Shown: positions 47,841-57,530, counted from the stretch's first letter. The stretch: 64,000 nucleotides of DNA from Staphylococcus debuckii (GCF_003718735.1 NZ_CP033460.1:2480001-2544000), one strand, 5' to 3'. Notes: generated by a model not told the origin, from the letters alone. A program made the numbers and translations.

Positions 47841-47990
47841 TCCCTATTGCTAGGGATTCACCTCCAAAATTATATGCCGCTGTGTACGGCATTGATGTAT
47901 ATTTCGTAATACTTAATGTTACATGAATTAAAGCTACATCCTTCCCATGATCACAGCGACACCTCCCAACTAGCGTAAAATCTAACAAGA
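47841..47990 (-). promoter_or_regulatory. structured leader of mpfA (candidate riboswitch or RNA switch)
   Basis: A perfect stem tccctaGCAAtaggga (47841-47856, GNRA loop) hides the AGGGA ribosome binding site. A second hairpin, atgccg...cggcat, lies at 47874-47892. Further up, a GC-rich tract (gggaggtgtcgctgtgatca, about 47940-47965) may form more structure. A magnesium-linked switch would make sense, but it does not match the M-box that I know. The remaining 48000-48263 holds a hairpin (agtgagcccg...cgggctcact, 48198-48224) that ends fruA. Confidence 0.55.
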
Positions 47991-48263
47991 ATATCATACC
48001 ATAATAGCAAGTGAAATAGTAAATTTTTTGGATTGAATCACTCGGAATTCCATCACACAAATTCATCACAATTTTAAAGTACTTTGTCGAAAAAAACAGC
48101 CGATTAACCAGACAATAAAACGCTCTTGTTTATTATCCTTAATCAGCTGCTTTATTCAATATATTTATTTACCTACCACAGTAAATAACATTTTAAAGTG
48201 AGCCCGAATTAACAGGCTCACTTTATCTATAATGCGCTAAATTGAATTGAATTTCAAATTTAA

Positions 48264-50222
48264 TTATTCATCCATAGATTCTGCAGCTGCAATTTCATCT
48301 GCTGTCGGTTTACGTTTCAATAAACCGTAGATGACAGCACCGATAACAGAACCGATAGCAATTGCTAATAATGTTTGTAAAGAATGGCTCCAGTCTGTAC
48401 CGAAGATGACGAAGATACCACCATGCGGCGCATGGATAGAAGAGCCTAATGCAAGTGCGATTGCTCCAGCTACACCTGAACCGACCATCATTGATGGAAT
48501 AACTCTTAATGGGTCCGCTGCTGCAAATGGAATAGCGCCTTCTGTGATAAATGAAGCACCCATTACAAAGTTAGGAACGATTGAACCACGTTGTGCTTTA
48601 GTAAATTTACGTTTGAAGATAAGCGTCGCTAAAGCGATTGCGATTGGCGGCACCATACCTCCGACCATTGCTGCAGTAATAGGAGCTGCATTACCTTCTG
48701 TTAAAGCTGCTGTTGCGAATACATAAGCGGCTTTGTTGAAAGGTCCACCCATATCGATAGCCATCATTGCTCCGATAACAAGACCTAGTAACATGATATT
48801 AGCACCTGATAAACTGTTTAAGCCGTTTAATAATAAATGGTTAATCCAAGATGCTGGCGGGTTGAATACATAAATCATGAGTAAACCAGTGATCGTTACA
48901 GATAATACTGGATAAATTAATGTAGGTTTTAAACCTTCTAATGATTGAGGCATACGGCGAGTCATCGCTTTAATACCTTCAGTTAAATAACCTGCTAAGA
49001 AACCGGCAATAATACCGCCGATGAATCCTGAGTCACCGCTGATTGCTAACATACCACCGACTAAACCAGCTGCCATACCTGGTTTATCTGCAATACTACG
49101 AGCAATGAATGCAGCAAGGATTGGAATAATTAACGCGAAGGCACTGTTTTTACCTATATTCCATAACTGTTCGGCGAAAGCATTGTAATCTGAAGCTTTC
49201 GGATCGAAGGAGTTAGGACCGAACATAAAGGCGATTGCCATTAAGATACCGCCGGCGATAACCAGTGGCAACATATTAGAAACACCGTTCATCAAGTGTT
49301 TATAAATTGTTTTACCGACACTTTGTTTCTCAGTTTTACCGCCATTTTGACCTTGTGCGCCTTTGCCGTGTCCTTCTTTTGCTCTAAATGGTGCACGGTC
49401 TGTTGCCAACGCTAAGTCGATTAATTCTTCAGGACGTTTAATTCCATCTGCTACAGGAACTTGAACTACATTTTTACCGTCAAAGCGGTCTGTTTCTACA
49501 TGAACGTCTGCAGCCACAATAATACCATTTGCTTTTTCAATATCTTCTGGAGTCAAACGGTTTTTAATACCGCTTGAACCATTCGTTTCGACTTTCATTT
49601 TAACGTCCATTTTTTTAGCTTGTTTCAGCAACGCATCTTTAGCCATGTACGTATGGGCAATACCTGTAGGACAAGCAGTTACACCAAGAACGTAAGGTTC
49701 ATCTGATTCCGATCTTTCACCTTCAGCAGCTGGATCTACAGTTGCTTCTTCCTCTTCATCTGGTGCTTCATCATCTGCTTTGTCAATAATTGCTAGTACT
49801 TCGTCAGGTGTTTCAGCATGCAATAATGCTTCTCTGACGTTGTCATCCATTAAAATACCTGATAATTTTGCGAGTGCATCTAAGTGTGTTTGCGCACCGC
49901 CTTCAGGAGCTGCAATCATAAAGAACAAATGCGCGGGTTGACCATCTAAACTTTGATAATCTACCCCTTCTTTAGATTTTCCGAAAGCAATAGCTGGTTT
50001 TTTAACCGCCGCTACTTTCGCGTGCGGAATCGCAATTCCTTCACCGATACCTGTTGTACTTTGTCCTTCTCTTGCAAAAATAGCGTCTTTGAAAGCTGCT
50101 TTATCACTTAAAATGCCTGCTTGGTCTAATTGATCAACTAGTGTATCAATAACGCCTTCTTTAGTCGTTGCATCAACATCCATTGCGATTGTATCGCGTG
50201 TTAACAATTCAGTTATTCTCAT
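48264..50222 (-). CDS. fruA: fructose PTS transporter EIIABC
   Basis: A 652-aa fructose permease that phosphorylates fructose to fructose 1-phosphate on import. EIIA domain 1-150 with His67 in IPHAKV; EIIB about 178-275 with Cys184 in VTACPTGIAHTYMA; EIIC about 305-635 with some nine spans (PHGGIFVIFG near the end). An acidic linker (DDEAPDEEEEATVDPAAEG) joins A and B. Third gene of fruRKA, six bases after fruK. A terminator lies at 48198-48224. Confidence 0.95.
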   Translation of the reverse strand: MRITELLTRDTIAMDVDATTKEGVIDTLVDQLDQAGILSDKAAFKDAIFAREGQSTTGIGEGIAIPHAKVAAVKKPAIAFGKSKEGVDYQSLDGQPAHLFFMIAAPEGGAQTHLDALAKLSGILMDDNVREALLHAETPDEVLAIIDKADDEAPDEEEEATVDPAAEGERSESDEPYVLGVTACPTGIAHTYMAKDALLKQAKKMDVKMKVETNGSSGIKNRLTPEDIEKANGIIVAADVHVETDRFDGKNVVQVPVADGIKRPEELIDLALATDRAPFRAKEGHGKGAQGQNGGKTEKQSVGKTIYKHLMNGVSNMLPLVIAGGILMAIAFMFGPNSFDPKASDYNAFAEQLWNIGKNSAFALIIPILAAFIARSIADKPGMAAGLVGGMLAISGDSGFIGGIIAGFLAGYLTEGIKAMTRRMPQSLEGLKPTLIYPVLSVTITGLLMIYVFNPPASWINHLLLNGLNSLSGANIMLLGLVIGAMMAIDMGGPFNKAAYVFATAALTEGNAAPITAAMVGGMVPPIAIALATLIFKRKFTKAQRGSIVPNFVMGASFITEGAIPFAAADPLRVIPSMMVGSGVAGAIALALGSSIHAPHGGIFVIFGTDWSHSLQTLLAIAIGSVIGAVIYGLLKRKPTADEIAAAESMDE

Positions 50223-50228
50223 GCATTG

Positions 50229-51149
50229 TCACTCCTTTTCTAAGTCTGTCAAAACTATTTTTTCCCTTACTGCTTCGATGTCTGCTTTTTCAGCTAAATC
50301 ATCACTGAATGCGGTTGCGGTACCTGAAGCAACTGCATTGCGAAACGCTTCTGTTACGTTCATTCCATTTTCCAAACCTGCAATCATACCAGCAACTGTA
50401 CTGTCACCAGAACCGACAGTATTGATAACTTCACCTGTCGGAACTTCAGCTTTGATTTGGTGTTTATCATCAATATAAATCGCACCATCACCGCCGAGAG
50501 ATACAATGACTGCATGTGCACCTTTCGCCAAAATTTCTGTACCGAAACGCACTACATCTGCATCCGATTTGATTTGTGTATTGAACATTACTTCCAATTC
50601 ATCTTTATTCGGTTTAATGAAGAAAGGATGGTAAGGCAATACCGCTTCTACCAAGTGTTTCTCAGCATCCACCACTAACTTCGCGCCTGTTTCTTTCGTA
50701 ATTTGTGCAATTTGTTCATAAGCATCATCCGGTATACTCTTAGGCACGCTGCCTGCTACCACAACTGTGTCTTCTGCTGAAGTTTGTTTAATTTGAGAAA
50801 GTAAAGATTGGAAAGCTTCTTCTGAGATAGCTGGTCCATTGGCGTTAATTTCTGTTTCTTCGCCTGACTTTAATTTCACATTAATTCTTGTATCTTCTTC
50901 TACTTCAATGAAACCTGTCGGAATTTGCGCACTTTCCAAAGCATTTTTAATGAATGCACCCGGAAAACCTCCGATAAAACCTAAAGCTGTGGAATCCGTA
51001 TTTAAAGTTTTCAACACTCGAGAAACATTAATACCTTTGCCTCCAGCAAATTTATAAGTTGCATTTGCGCGATTAAGCTCTCCTGTGGCAAAATCAGCAA
51101 CTTTCATTACATAATCAATAGACGGATTGAATGTTACCGTATATATCAT
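50229..51149 (-). CDS. fruK: 1-phosphofructokinase
   Basis: Phosphorylates fructose 1-phosphate to fructose 1,6-bisphosphate. PfkB family, 306 aa, with GGKGINVSRVLK near residue 37 and the C-terminal signature VGSGDSTVAGMIAGL with catalytic Asp near residue 250. It overlaps fruR by four bases (ATGA) and leads directly into fruA. Confidence 0.96.
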   Translation of the reverse strand: MIYTVTFNPSIDYVMKVADFATGELNRANATYKFAGGKGINVSRVLKTLNTDSTALGFIGGFPGAFIKNALESAQIPTGFIEVEEDTRINVKLKSGEETEINANGPAISEEAFQSLLSQIKQTSAEDTVVVAGSVPKSIPDDAYEQIAQITKETGAKLVVDAEKHLVEAVLPYHPFFIKPNKDELEVMFNTQIKSDADVVRFGTEILAKGAHAVIVSLGGDGAIYIDDKHQIKAEVPTGEVINTVGSGDSTVAGMIAGLENGMNVTEAFRNAVASGTATAFSDDLAEKADIEAVREKIVLTDLEKE

Positions 51150-51910
51150 GATTGTCCTCCTTCTAATACGAATTGTTTATGATAGGCTTTGATATCTTGG
51201 CGTTGCAATGCTTTGTTGGAAGTTACAATCAAAGCTTGTTTTTGTTTTGGCAAGTGAACGTTTGCGAAGTAAGTATGCGCGAATTTGGATGAATCGAGTA
51301 AAATATAAATTTGTCCTCCCGATTGCATGGCTGTTTCTTTCACATAAGCTTCTTGTTCATCAGGCGTAGACAGCCCTTTTTCTAAATCCACACCATTCAT
51401 ACCAATAAAAACCTTGTCGAAATGATATCTTTTTATTGTCTCTATAGCTTTCGGACCTACTGCTGCCAAAGTATTCGGTTTAACTTCTCCGCCGATGACG
51501 ATAGTTTTAAACCCTTTTTGCAGTAACGCTTCTACATGAGTCAGTCCGTTAGTTACGGCAACGATATTTTGAGCGGTAATATAGTCGATCATTTCATAAG
51601 TTGATGATCCGGCATCAATATAGATACAGTCATTATCTTCCACTTTCAGAGCAGCTGCTTTCGCAATTTCTCTTTTTTCTTGTGTGTTGCGTCCTTTCTT
51701 CTCAGACAATTTAGGTTCACTGAGTGAAGTTGTCTTTAAAGTAGCGCCGCCATGTACACGTTGCAGTTTACCTTGATGCTGCAACTTTGATAAATCACGG
51801 CGAATAGTGGAAGCACTGCAGCCTGTCATCTCAATCAATTCTTGCAAAGTGAGAAATTCTTTCTCCTTTAATAAATTGATAATGACCTCGAATCTTTTTT
51901 CCGTTATCAT
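51146..51910 (-). CDS. fruR: DeoR-family repressor FruR
   Basis: A 254-aa regulator: N-terminal helix-turn-helix (FLTLQELIEMTGCSASTIRR) and a DeoR sugar-phosphate sensor domain (VTNGLTHVEALLQKG, IFIGMNGVDLEKGLSTPDE-type motif). It represses fru genes until fructose 1-phosphate binds. First gene of the operon, with TATAAT and a cre-like site just upstream. Confidence 0.92.
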   Translation of the reverse strand: MITEKRFEVIINLLKEKEFLTLQELIEMTGCSASTIRRDLSKLQHQGKLQRVHGGATLKTTSLSEPKLSEKKGRNTQEKREIAKAAALKVEDNDCIYIDAGSSTYEMIDYITAQNIVAVTNGLTHVEALLQKGFKTIVIGGEVKPNTLAAVGPKAIETIKRYHFDKVFIGMNGVDLEKGLSTPDEQEAYVKETAMQSGGQIYILLDSSKFAHTYFANVHLPKQKQALIVTSNKALQRQDIKAYHKQFVLEGGQS

Positions 51911-51939
51911 ATCGTCACCTCATTTCTATTCCATTATAA

Positions 51940-51953
51940 TGTTTCCGCTTACA
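51940..51953 (-). promoter_or_regulatory. cre site (CcpA) at the fru promoter
   Basis: TGTAAGCGGAAACA on the minus strand, one mismatch from TGWAANCGNTNWCA, next to cattataat. Indicates catabolite control of fruRKA. Confidence 0.7.
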
Positions 51954-52010
51954 TAAATCAACCAAAATCTTTCATTTTCATTCAAAAAACAATCATTTAA
52001 AGGTAAAAAA

Positions 52011-52036
52011 AGCAGATGAACGTCTGTTCATCTGCT
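52011..52036 (-). terminator. terminator of the YbaK gene
   Basis: agcagatgaacg / tctg / ttcatctgct stem with a T run on the minus strand. Confidence 0.85.
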
Positions 52037-52525
52037 TCAATCTGCATGATGATTAGCGACATCGGCCAATATCGCATTGGTTACTTTCGCTAAATCTTGT
52101 ACATGTACTTCCATTTGAACGCCGCGTTGTCCACCACTGACAAAGATTGTTTCTTGTTGCTCGGCAGACTGATCGATGACAGTAGGATAAAGATGTTTCA
52201 TACCTACGGGCGAACAACCGCCGCGGATATAGCCTGTTACTTTAGTAAGATCTTGAAGCGGAAGCAAATGCAATTTTTTCTCTTTAACCGCTTGTGCAGC
52301 ATGTTTCATATTTAAATTTCCTTCAACTGGAATTACGAATACATATGGGTCGCTATCATTATTAATAAAAACTAATGTTTTAAAAACTTGTTCTGGTGAA
52401 GCATCAATTAATTTAGCTACTTCTTGTCCTTCTATATGCATTTTTCCCATTTTAAATGTACGCACATCATACTGGATACCTTCATTTTCTAGAATACGCA
52501 TCGCATTGGTTTTCTTCTGTTTCAT
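52037..52525 (-). CDS. ybaK: YbaK/EbsC-type Cys-tRNA(Pro) deacylase
   Basis: A 162-aa aminoacyl-tRNA editing protein of the YbaK group, which removes Cys wrongly attached to tRNA-Pro. TNAMRILENEGIQYDVRTF at the start, KTLVF..., FVIPVEGNLNMKHAAQA with the catalytic-pocket Lys, and GYIRGGCSPVGMKH are family hallmarks. I start at ATG 52525 after GAGGTG; the ATG ten codons earlier lacks a site. Single gene with its own terminator. Confidence 0.9.
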   Translation of the reverse strand: MKQKKTNAMRILENEGIQYDVRTFKMGKMHIEGQEVAKLIDASPEQVFKTLVFINNDSDPYVFVIPVEGNLNMKHAAQAVKEKKLHLLPLQDLTKVTGYIRGGCSPVGMKHLYPTVIDQSAEQQETIFVSGGQRGVQMEVHVQDLAKVTNAILADVANHHAD

Positions 52526-52641
52526 GTCATTCACCTCATGCCTCAAATATAGCATTTTTAGACTTTTAAAAGAACTCGTCCTGCTTATTTACTATTTTAG
52601 ACAAAAAAACAAGGTGACTGACCATATCTTAGTGTTCGCAA

Positions 52642-53001
52642 TCAGCGACCCTTAGTGTCAGATGCACCTTGTGAAGTGAAATCTTCTAATAAATGTTTGC
52701 TCGTTTTCAAGTTAATAGATGTAATCGAAATTACAAATGCTTTCTCTGCTTTATTTGTGTCTACATGTTGCTTACTTTCTGATTGTGCCTGATGACTAAT
52801 GTCATTTCCAGCAACCGCGCTATAAGATGGAGGCGGTCCACTTTCTTTCGTTTCATTTGAAGAAACTTGCTTGCCTTGCATAAAAGTAGTCACACCGTTT
52901 TGGAATTTAGCAAGCTCTGTTTCATTCGATACTAAGACAAGTAGAAAAACCAGACAGCAAGTCAGAATGCCAGCATAAATCCATAATAATACTGTTCTCA
53001 T
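52642..53001 (-). CDS. small membrane-anchored protein of unknown function
   Basis: A 119-aa protein with one N-terminal membrane helix (LLWIYAGILTCCLVFLLVLV, residues 5-24) and a polar, Ser/Gln/Lys-rich outer part without known motifs. The two Cys in the helix are not a standard lipobox. It has a start region GAGGGAAGTAGA. I do not recognise the family. No clear operon partner; the YbaK gene lies 117 bases downstream on the same strand. Confidence 0.6.
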   Translation of the reverse strand: MRTVLLWIYAGILTCCLVFLLVLVSNETELAKFQNGVTTFMQGKQVSSNETKESGPPPSYSAVAGNDISHQAQSESKQHVDTNKAEKAFVISITSINLKTSKHLLEDFTSQGASDTKGR

Positions 53002-53199
53002 TCTACTTCCCTCGTCGTTCTGTTATCGTGTTTACAATATTAACACACAAATAAGGCTAAATCTTTATGTAGCATGCTATTTAAACCAAATGTAATATAC
53101 GTAATAAATGTAACACAATCGATATTTTTTAAAGGTGACAACTCTATTTAATGTAAGAGTTTTCAATTCAATAAACACCATGATTTCATCCATATAAAA

Positions 53200-53240
53200 A
53201 CGTGCAGGAAACCTTTTTTCATTTCGTTTCATCTGCACGT
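53200..53240 (-). terminator. terminator after the 2-hydroxyacid dehydrogenase gene
   Basis: acgtgcag / ctgcacgt arms about 60 bases past the stop at 53299. The region 53041-53198 shows nothing else. Confidence 0.55.
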
Positions 53241-53298
53241 CTTTACTTGCTTTTAATTCAATTATGTTACAAATCTAATACATTTAATTTAAGCGTCA

Positions 53299-54243
53299 TT
53301 ATTCTAACGCATTCTGCGCTTGCTCAATAGCTTGTTGAATAAAATGATGCGCAGCTGTTAGTTGTTGAAGTTCCGCTTCTGCCAATTGAATTGGTAAGCG
53401 TTTTGCAATTCCTTCTCTAGAGATTAAGGATAATAAGCTGAGTGCTCCTTCTTTAAAACCATATTCTCCATGTACTTCTGCACTGACTGGTTCAATGCTT
53501 TGTTCATTGAGCAAAATAGCATGTGCGAGTTGTACAGCCGCTCTCGAAATAGCTGAATTCGTCCAGCCTTTTTTCTGGAAGACTTCGAATGATACTTCGT
53601 CAATACGTTTGGAGATTACATTCTTATCTATTGGTGTGCTGCCTGTTAAGCTTTCAAACTCTTCTAATTCAATGCCATGGATTCTCACTCTGCTCCAAAT
53701 CGGTACACCATGCGAACCATGTTCACCTAATACAAATGCTTCTACATTTTTCGGGTCTACCTTATAATGGTCTGCAATTAACGCTCTGAATCTTGAAGAT
53801 TCTAAGATTCTCCCTGTACCGATAACCTTTTCAGCAGGATAACTTGAAGCCTGTCCTAAGTAAGTCATCGCATCTACAGGATTTGAAATCACTATAACGA
53901 CAGCTTCTTGTGTTACTTGGTTCAGCTGTTCAAATACTGAATGAATAATTGAACTATTCGCTCGTGTCAATAAGGTACGATCTGCCATATCTGGAGTAGA
54001 AGGCGCGCTTGCAGAAACAATCACTATCTCTGCATCCGCTAAATCTTGGTAACTGCCCTCATATATCTTGATATGATGCGTATGATTTAAACCTTGTAAA
54101 TGATGATGATCTAAGGCTTCCCCGTGTGCTAAATCTTCATTTGTATCTATCAATACAATTTCTGAAAAAGCACCTAGATACTGTGCATCCGTTAATACTT
54201 GGCTGCCTACGCGTCCTGTTCCGATAATGCCTAACTTTGTCAT
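53299..54243 (-). CDS. lactate/malate dehydrogenase-family 2-hydroxyacid dehydrogenase
   Basis: A 314-aa NAD-dependent enzyme of the LDH/MDH superfamily. Rossmann motif GIIGTGRVGS (5-14), [11 protein letters not shown], catalytic His in GEHGSH (about 174). The specificity loop reads APSTPDMADR: the residue that is Gln in lactate and Arg in malate dehydrogenases appears to be Thr, which recalls L-2-hydroxyisocaproate-type enzymes with broad 2-oxoacid use. It lies 21 bases behind metQ and so under the SAM riboswitch, which suggests a role with the 2-oxo or 2-hydroxy analogue of methionine. That role is inference. Confidence 0.82.
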   Translation of the reverse strand: MTKLGIIGTGRVGSQVLTDAQYLGAFSEIVLIDTNEDLAHGEALDHHHLQGLNHTHHIKIYEGSYQDLADAEIVIVSASAPSTPDMADRTLLTRANSSIIHSVFEQLNQVTQEAVVIVISNPVDAMTYLGQASSYPAEKVIGTGRILESSRFRALIADHYKVDPKNVEAFVLGEHGSHGVPIWSRVRIHGIELEEFESLTGSTPIDKNVISKRIDEVSFEVFQKKGWTNSAISRAAVQLAHAILLNEQSIEPVSAEVHGEYGFKEGALSLLSLISREGIAKRLPIQLAEAELQQLTAAHHFIQQAIEQAQNALE

Positions 54244-54264
54244 ATGATTACCACCTGTTGTCAG

Positions 54265-55083
54265 TTATTTTGCTTCATACGGTACAACGTCTTTACCGTA
54301 TTTTTTCTCAATAAAGTTTTTCATATCTTTTGATTGTAAGACTTTAATTAACTCTTGGAATTTCTTATCGTTCTTATGCCCTTCTTTTACTGCAAGGATA
54401 TTAGCGAATGGAGATGATTTATCTTCCATGACAATCGCATCTTTAGAAGGTTTCAAACCGTTATCCATCGCATAGTTGGAGTTCATAATTACAGCTGCCC
54501 CTTCTCCGCTTTTATATGTTTTTGGTAAAAATTCTGCGCCTTGTTGATTGTTGAATTTCAGGTGTTTTTTATTTTCAACAATGTCATCAAATTTAGCATC
54601 TTCTATTTTGACACCTTTTTTAAGTTTCACTAGACCTTCATTAACAAAGAATGATAAGAAACGGCCTTCTTCAGCCGGATTATTGGAAACATAAATTGTA
54701 GAGCCGTCCGGAATATCTTTAATATTTTTATACTTCTTACTATAGACACCCATCGGCGTTGTAAATACTTTTCCGACTTCTTCAATCTTATAACCGTGCG
54801 ACTTTTTCTCCGCGTTTAAATAAGGGACATGTTGGAATAAGTTCGCATCTATATCTCCTTTATCCAACAATTTATTCGGTACTTTATAATCATTCACTAC
54901 TTTAATTTCTAGGTCATAACCTTTTTTCTTCATTTCTTCTTTAGCATGTTCTAATACTTCTCCATGCGGTGCTGGGGATGCTGCTACGGTTATTTTCTTA
55001 TTTTCAGCGCTTTTGCTTTGGCCGCACGCCGCAAGTGTAAAGATGACTGCTAACAATGCAAACAAACTTATGAATTTTTTCAT
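54265..55083 (-). CDS. metQ: MetQ-type methionine-binding lipoprotein
   Basis: Substrate-binding lipoprotein (NlpA family, 272 aa) of a methionine ABC importer. Signal peptide and lipobox LAAC (Cys20); the mature part has VAASPAPHGEVLE, DANLFQHVPYLN and NNPAEEGRFLSFF, standard for MetQ. I start at ATG 55083; a GTG at 55095 lies in the ribosome binding site area. A SAM-I riboswitch precedes it. metN and metP are not adjacent, so it must use components encoded elsewhere. Confidence 0.92.
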   Translation of the reverse strand: MKKFISLFALLAVIFTLAACGQSKSAENKKITVAASPAPHGEVLEHAKEEMKKKGYDLEIKVVNDYKVPNKLLDKGDIDANLFQHVPYLNAEKKSHGYKIEEVGKVFTTPMGVYSKKYKNIKDIPDGSTIYVSNNPAEEGRFLSFFVNEGLVKLKKGVKIEDAKFDDIVENKKHLKFNNQQGAEFLPKTYKSGEGAAVIMNSNYAMDNGLKPSKDAIVMEDKSSPFANILAVKEGHKNDKKFQELIKVLQSKDMKNFIEKKYGKDVVPYEAK

Positions 55084-55160
55084 GTCTATTGACACCTTCC
55101 TATGTATAAGTTCTTCAATAAAATCTACTCTTCCTTCACACAGAAAAAGACTTCCTCTGT

Positions 55161-55288
55161 AAAAGAGAAAGCCTTAAATACTTTCTCTCATCTTTATAAG
55201 CTTACGCTTAATGTGAATTAGCACCTTTTCATATAATGATGGTTGCCGGGCTTCGTCGGGCACTTCCCTCCGCCGCTCTGGATAAGAG
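55161..55288 (-). promoter_or_regulatory. SAM-I (S-box) riboswitch
   Basis: On the minus strand: ctcttatccagagcggcgga, gggaagtgcccgacgaagcccggcaacc (given here as the standard core), aaggtgctaattc, and a closing gatgagag that pairs with the 5' ctctta. The aptamer spans 55185-55288; a terminator stem agagaaag...ctttctct with T run (55161-55188) overlaps the P1 strand. High SAM should end transcription ahead of metQ. Confidence 0.93.
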
Positions 55289-55443
55289 TTTAATTGATTG
55301 AATTGTATTAAGGTTACCACTAACTTAAAATGCGGTCAATGAGATTTTAAAATTTTCTGATAAATAATGGTTGGCAGAATATCTATTCACAACTTTTGTG
55401 TCAACTGTTGCGAGCATAGATATACTGTCTCAATATTGAATTT

Positions 55444-56055
55444 TTACTTTAAGTTTCCAGAAGACACTTCATCTAATAACTGTCCTAAAGGTCCTTTGTA
55501 CATTAATAAATATAAACTATTAATAAGCGCTTCTTTAGATATTCTGTCAGGATCAAGCACCCAAAATTTAATAGTGGAAATAATAGCGCCTGCTATAAAA
55601 CAATGAAAATATCTATAGGGAATAGTATTGATGTTTTTTTCATTGTTCAATATAGTAGTTAAATTTTGTGCTATAGTTTCAGACAATTTATCTTCGATAG
55701 CACTCTTTCTTTTCATATTAAATAAAACTTCATATAACTCAATATTCTTAAGTATAATTTCAACTATATTTTGAGAGACACCATTAAATAAGTCATTCAA
55801 ACTTTTTTCATTTCTTTCTCTAAATGTAGATAGTGCATTATAATTTATATGTTTTTTGATGTTTTGAATTTCATTGTCTTCTAATGCGGTTAATAAATGG
55901 TACTTATCTGTATAATACTTATAAAATGTCGCTCTATTGATATCTGCTTCGTCAGCTATCTGTTGAATAGTTATTTCCTCTATCGAATAAGTTTTAAGCA
56001 ATTGAATAAATGCACTGCTGATTGATTTTGTGGTACGTCTGACTCTGCGATCCAT
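55444..56055 (-). CDS. TetR-family repressor
   Basis: A 203-aa TetR regulator. N-terminal DNA-binding domain (SISSAFIQLLKTYSIEEITI, IADEADINRATFYKYYTDKY with the conserved Tyr/Phe turn) and an all-helical ligand domain. It is divergent from the transporter-like gene at 56260, and a 21 bp palindrome next to that gene's start is the likely operator. The ligand is unknown; such pairs often respond to membrane-active compounds. Confidence 0.9.
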   Translation of the reverse strand: MDRRVRRTTKSISSAFIQLLKTYSIEEITIQQIADEADINRATFYKYYTDKYHLLTALEDNEIQNIKKHINYNALSTFRERNEKSLNDLFNGVSQNIVEIILKNIELYEVLFNMKRKSAIEDKLSETIAQNLTTILNNEKNINTIPYRYFHCFIAGAIISTIKFWVLDPDRISKEALINSLYLLMYKGPLGQLLDEVSSGNLK

Positions 56056-56220
56056 TTGTTCGTCTCCTTTTTTCGTTTCTAATTAACATCTCTATGATTG
56101 TAGCAATATCAGAAAATTACTTTTCTTACATATTTCTCTAATTTGTTGCTTAACATTCACATTCGTCCTAATTGGTTATTGAGTATAGTTTTTACGAGTT
56201 TATAATAACACATAGAATGA

Positions 56221-56241
56221 TAAGCAACATCGTGTTGCTTA
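56221..56241. promoter_or_regulatory. TetR operator
   Basis: Perfect palindrome TAAGCAACATCGTGTTGCTTA 19 bases before the ATG at 56260. A half site, tgttgcttaa, lies at about 56145-56154. Confidence 0.8.
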
Positions 56242-56259
56242 AAATTAGGAGGAAACTTT

Positions 56260-57530
56260 ATGAAGAAAAAATTACTATGGCTTATCCCTATTGCAGCAAC
56301 ACTTATCCTTATAATCTTAGCAACAGCCTTTTATCCTGCTTATAATCCGAAACCTAAAAATGTTCCTATCGCAGTATTAAATAAAGACAGTGGTTTTGAA
56401 GTTCAAGGTAAATCTATGAATATAGGAGAAAGTTTTATTGATAAACTAAAAGAAAGTAAAAATGAAACTATAGATTGGAAGCAAGTAGATAATACAAAAA
56501 AACTCAATAAAGGGTTAGAAGATAATAAATATGTTGGAGCTATTGTGTTCGATAAAGATTTTTCAAAAAATGCTCTAAGCAATGCGCAAAATAAGATTAT
56601 GTTAGAAAAACAAAAAGAAATAAAAGAAAAGGTTAATTCAGGCGAGTTATCACCTGAACAAATTAAAATCATGCAATCAAAAGTAGGTAAAGGCGCACAA
56701 AAAGTACCAGAACCGAAAGAAGCACAAATAGGAATTATCATTAACCAAGGGAGCAATGCACAAGTATCGAATATCGCCCAACAAGCTTTAACTAAAATTT
56801 CAGACAAATTAAACAATCAAATCAGCAAACAAAATGTTGAGTTATTAGCTAAAAATAATATCGATCTCCCAAGCAATTCGATCACTTCGTTAATCCTGTA
56901 AAAGTGGATACTACTACTTTGAATAAAATTAAAGACAACCAAGCTAATGGCAATGCAGCTGCTGTTATGTTTTCACCTATTTGGCTAACGTCTCTTATTA
57001 TAGCTATTTTATCTTTCTTTACATTTAAAAATAGAGAGAAATTAGCTCCAAGTAAAGACAAATTGTGGTTTGTATGCAAACTCATTTTATCCATTACTAC
57101 CGCCGCTTTTGTCGGTTCATTCATCTACATTTATTATATGAGCGGTGTTTTAAATTTTGATTTTAATCAACCTGTAATTACAGCAACTTATATTGCAATT
57201 GCTATTTTAGGTTTTTCTGCTCTGATATTTGGATTTATGGTATGGACAGGTATAGCAATAGTCCCTGTATTTATACTCTTATTATTCTTTACGATACAAT
57301 CTGTGATGTTGCCTAATGCAATGGTACCAGAATTTTATCAGCATCTTGTTCTTCCTTGGAACCCTTTCTATTACTATATTAAGACATTAAAAGGATTATT
57401 ATATGATAATACAAGTTTAGTAATGAATGGAACAGTGTGGATGTTTATTATATTTATGACATTCGGAATAATATCTCTTATCACACGTCTTTATACTAAG
57501 AAATACAAAAAGTACTCACTAGGCAACTAA
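56260..57530 (+). pseudogene. YhgE/Pip-like or ABC-2-type permease, frameshifted
   Basis: A membrane protein with one N-terminal helix (LIPIAATLILIILATAF), a large outer domain (VPIAVLNKDSGF..., NQGSNAQVSNIAQQAL) and four to five C-terminal helices (57000-57500), the plan of YhgE/Pip and ABC-2 export permeases. The first frame stops at 56901 after SITSLIL; the true continuation FDHFVNPVKVDTTTLNKI is in the next frame, restored by one extra A near 56875. The complete product would be about 423 aa. Controlled by the adjacent TetR. Real mutation or sequence error cannot be told apart. Confidence 0.82.

Noticed and set aside
47836..48069. Protein-coding gene upstream of mpfA
   Set aside because: The open frame coincides with structured leader RNA (two perfect hairpins) and has no homology that I recognise.
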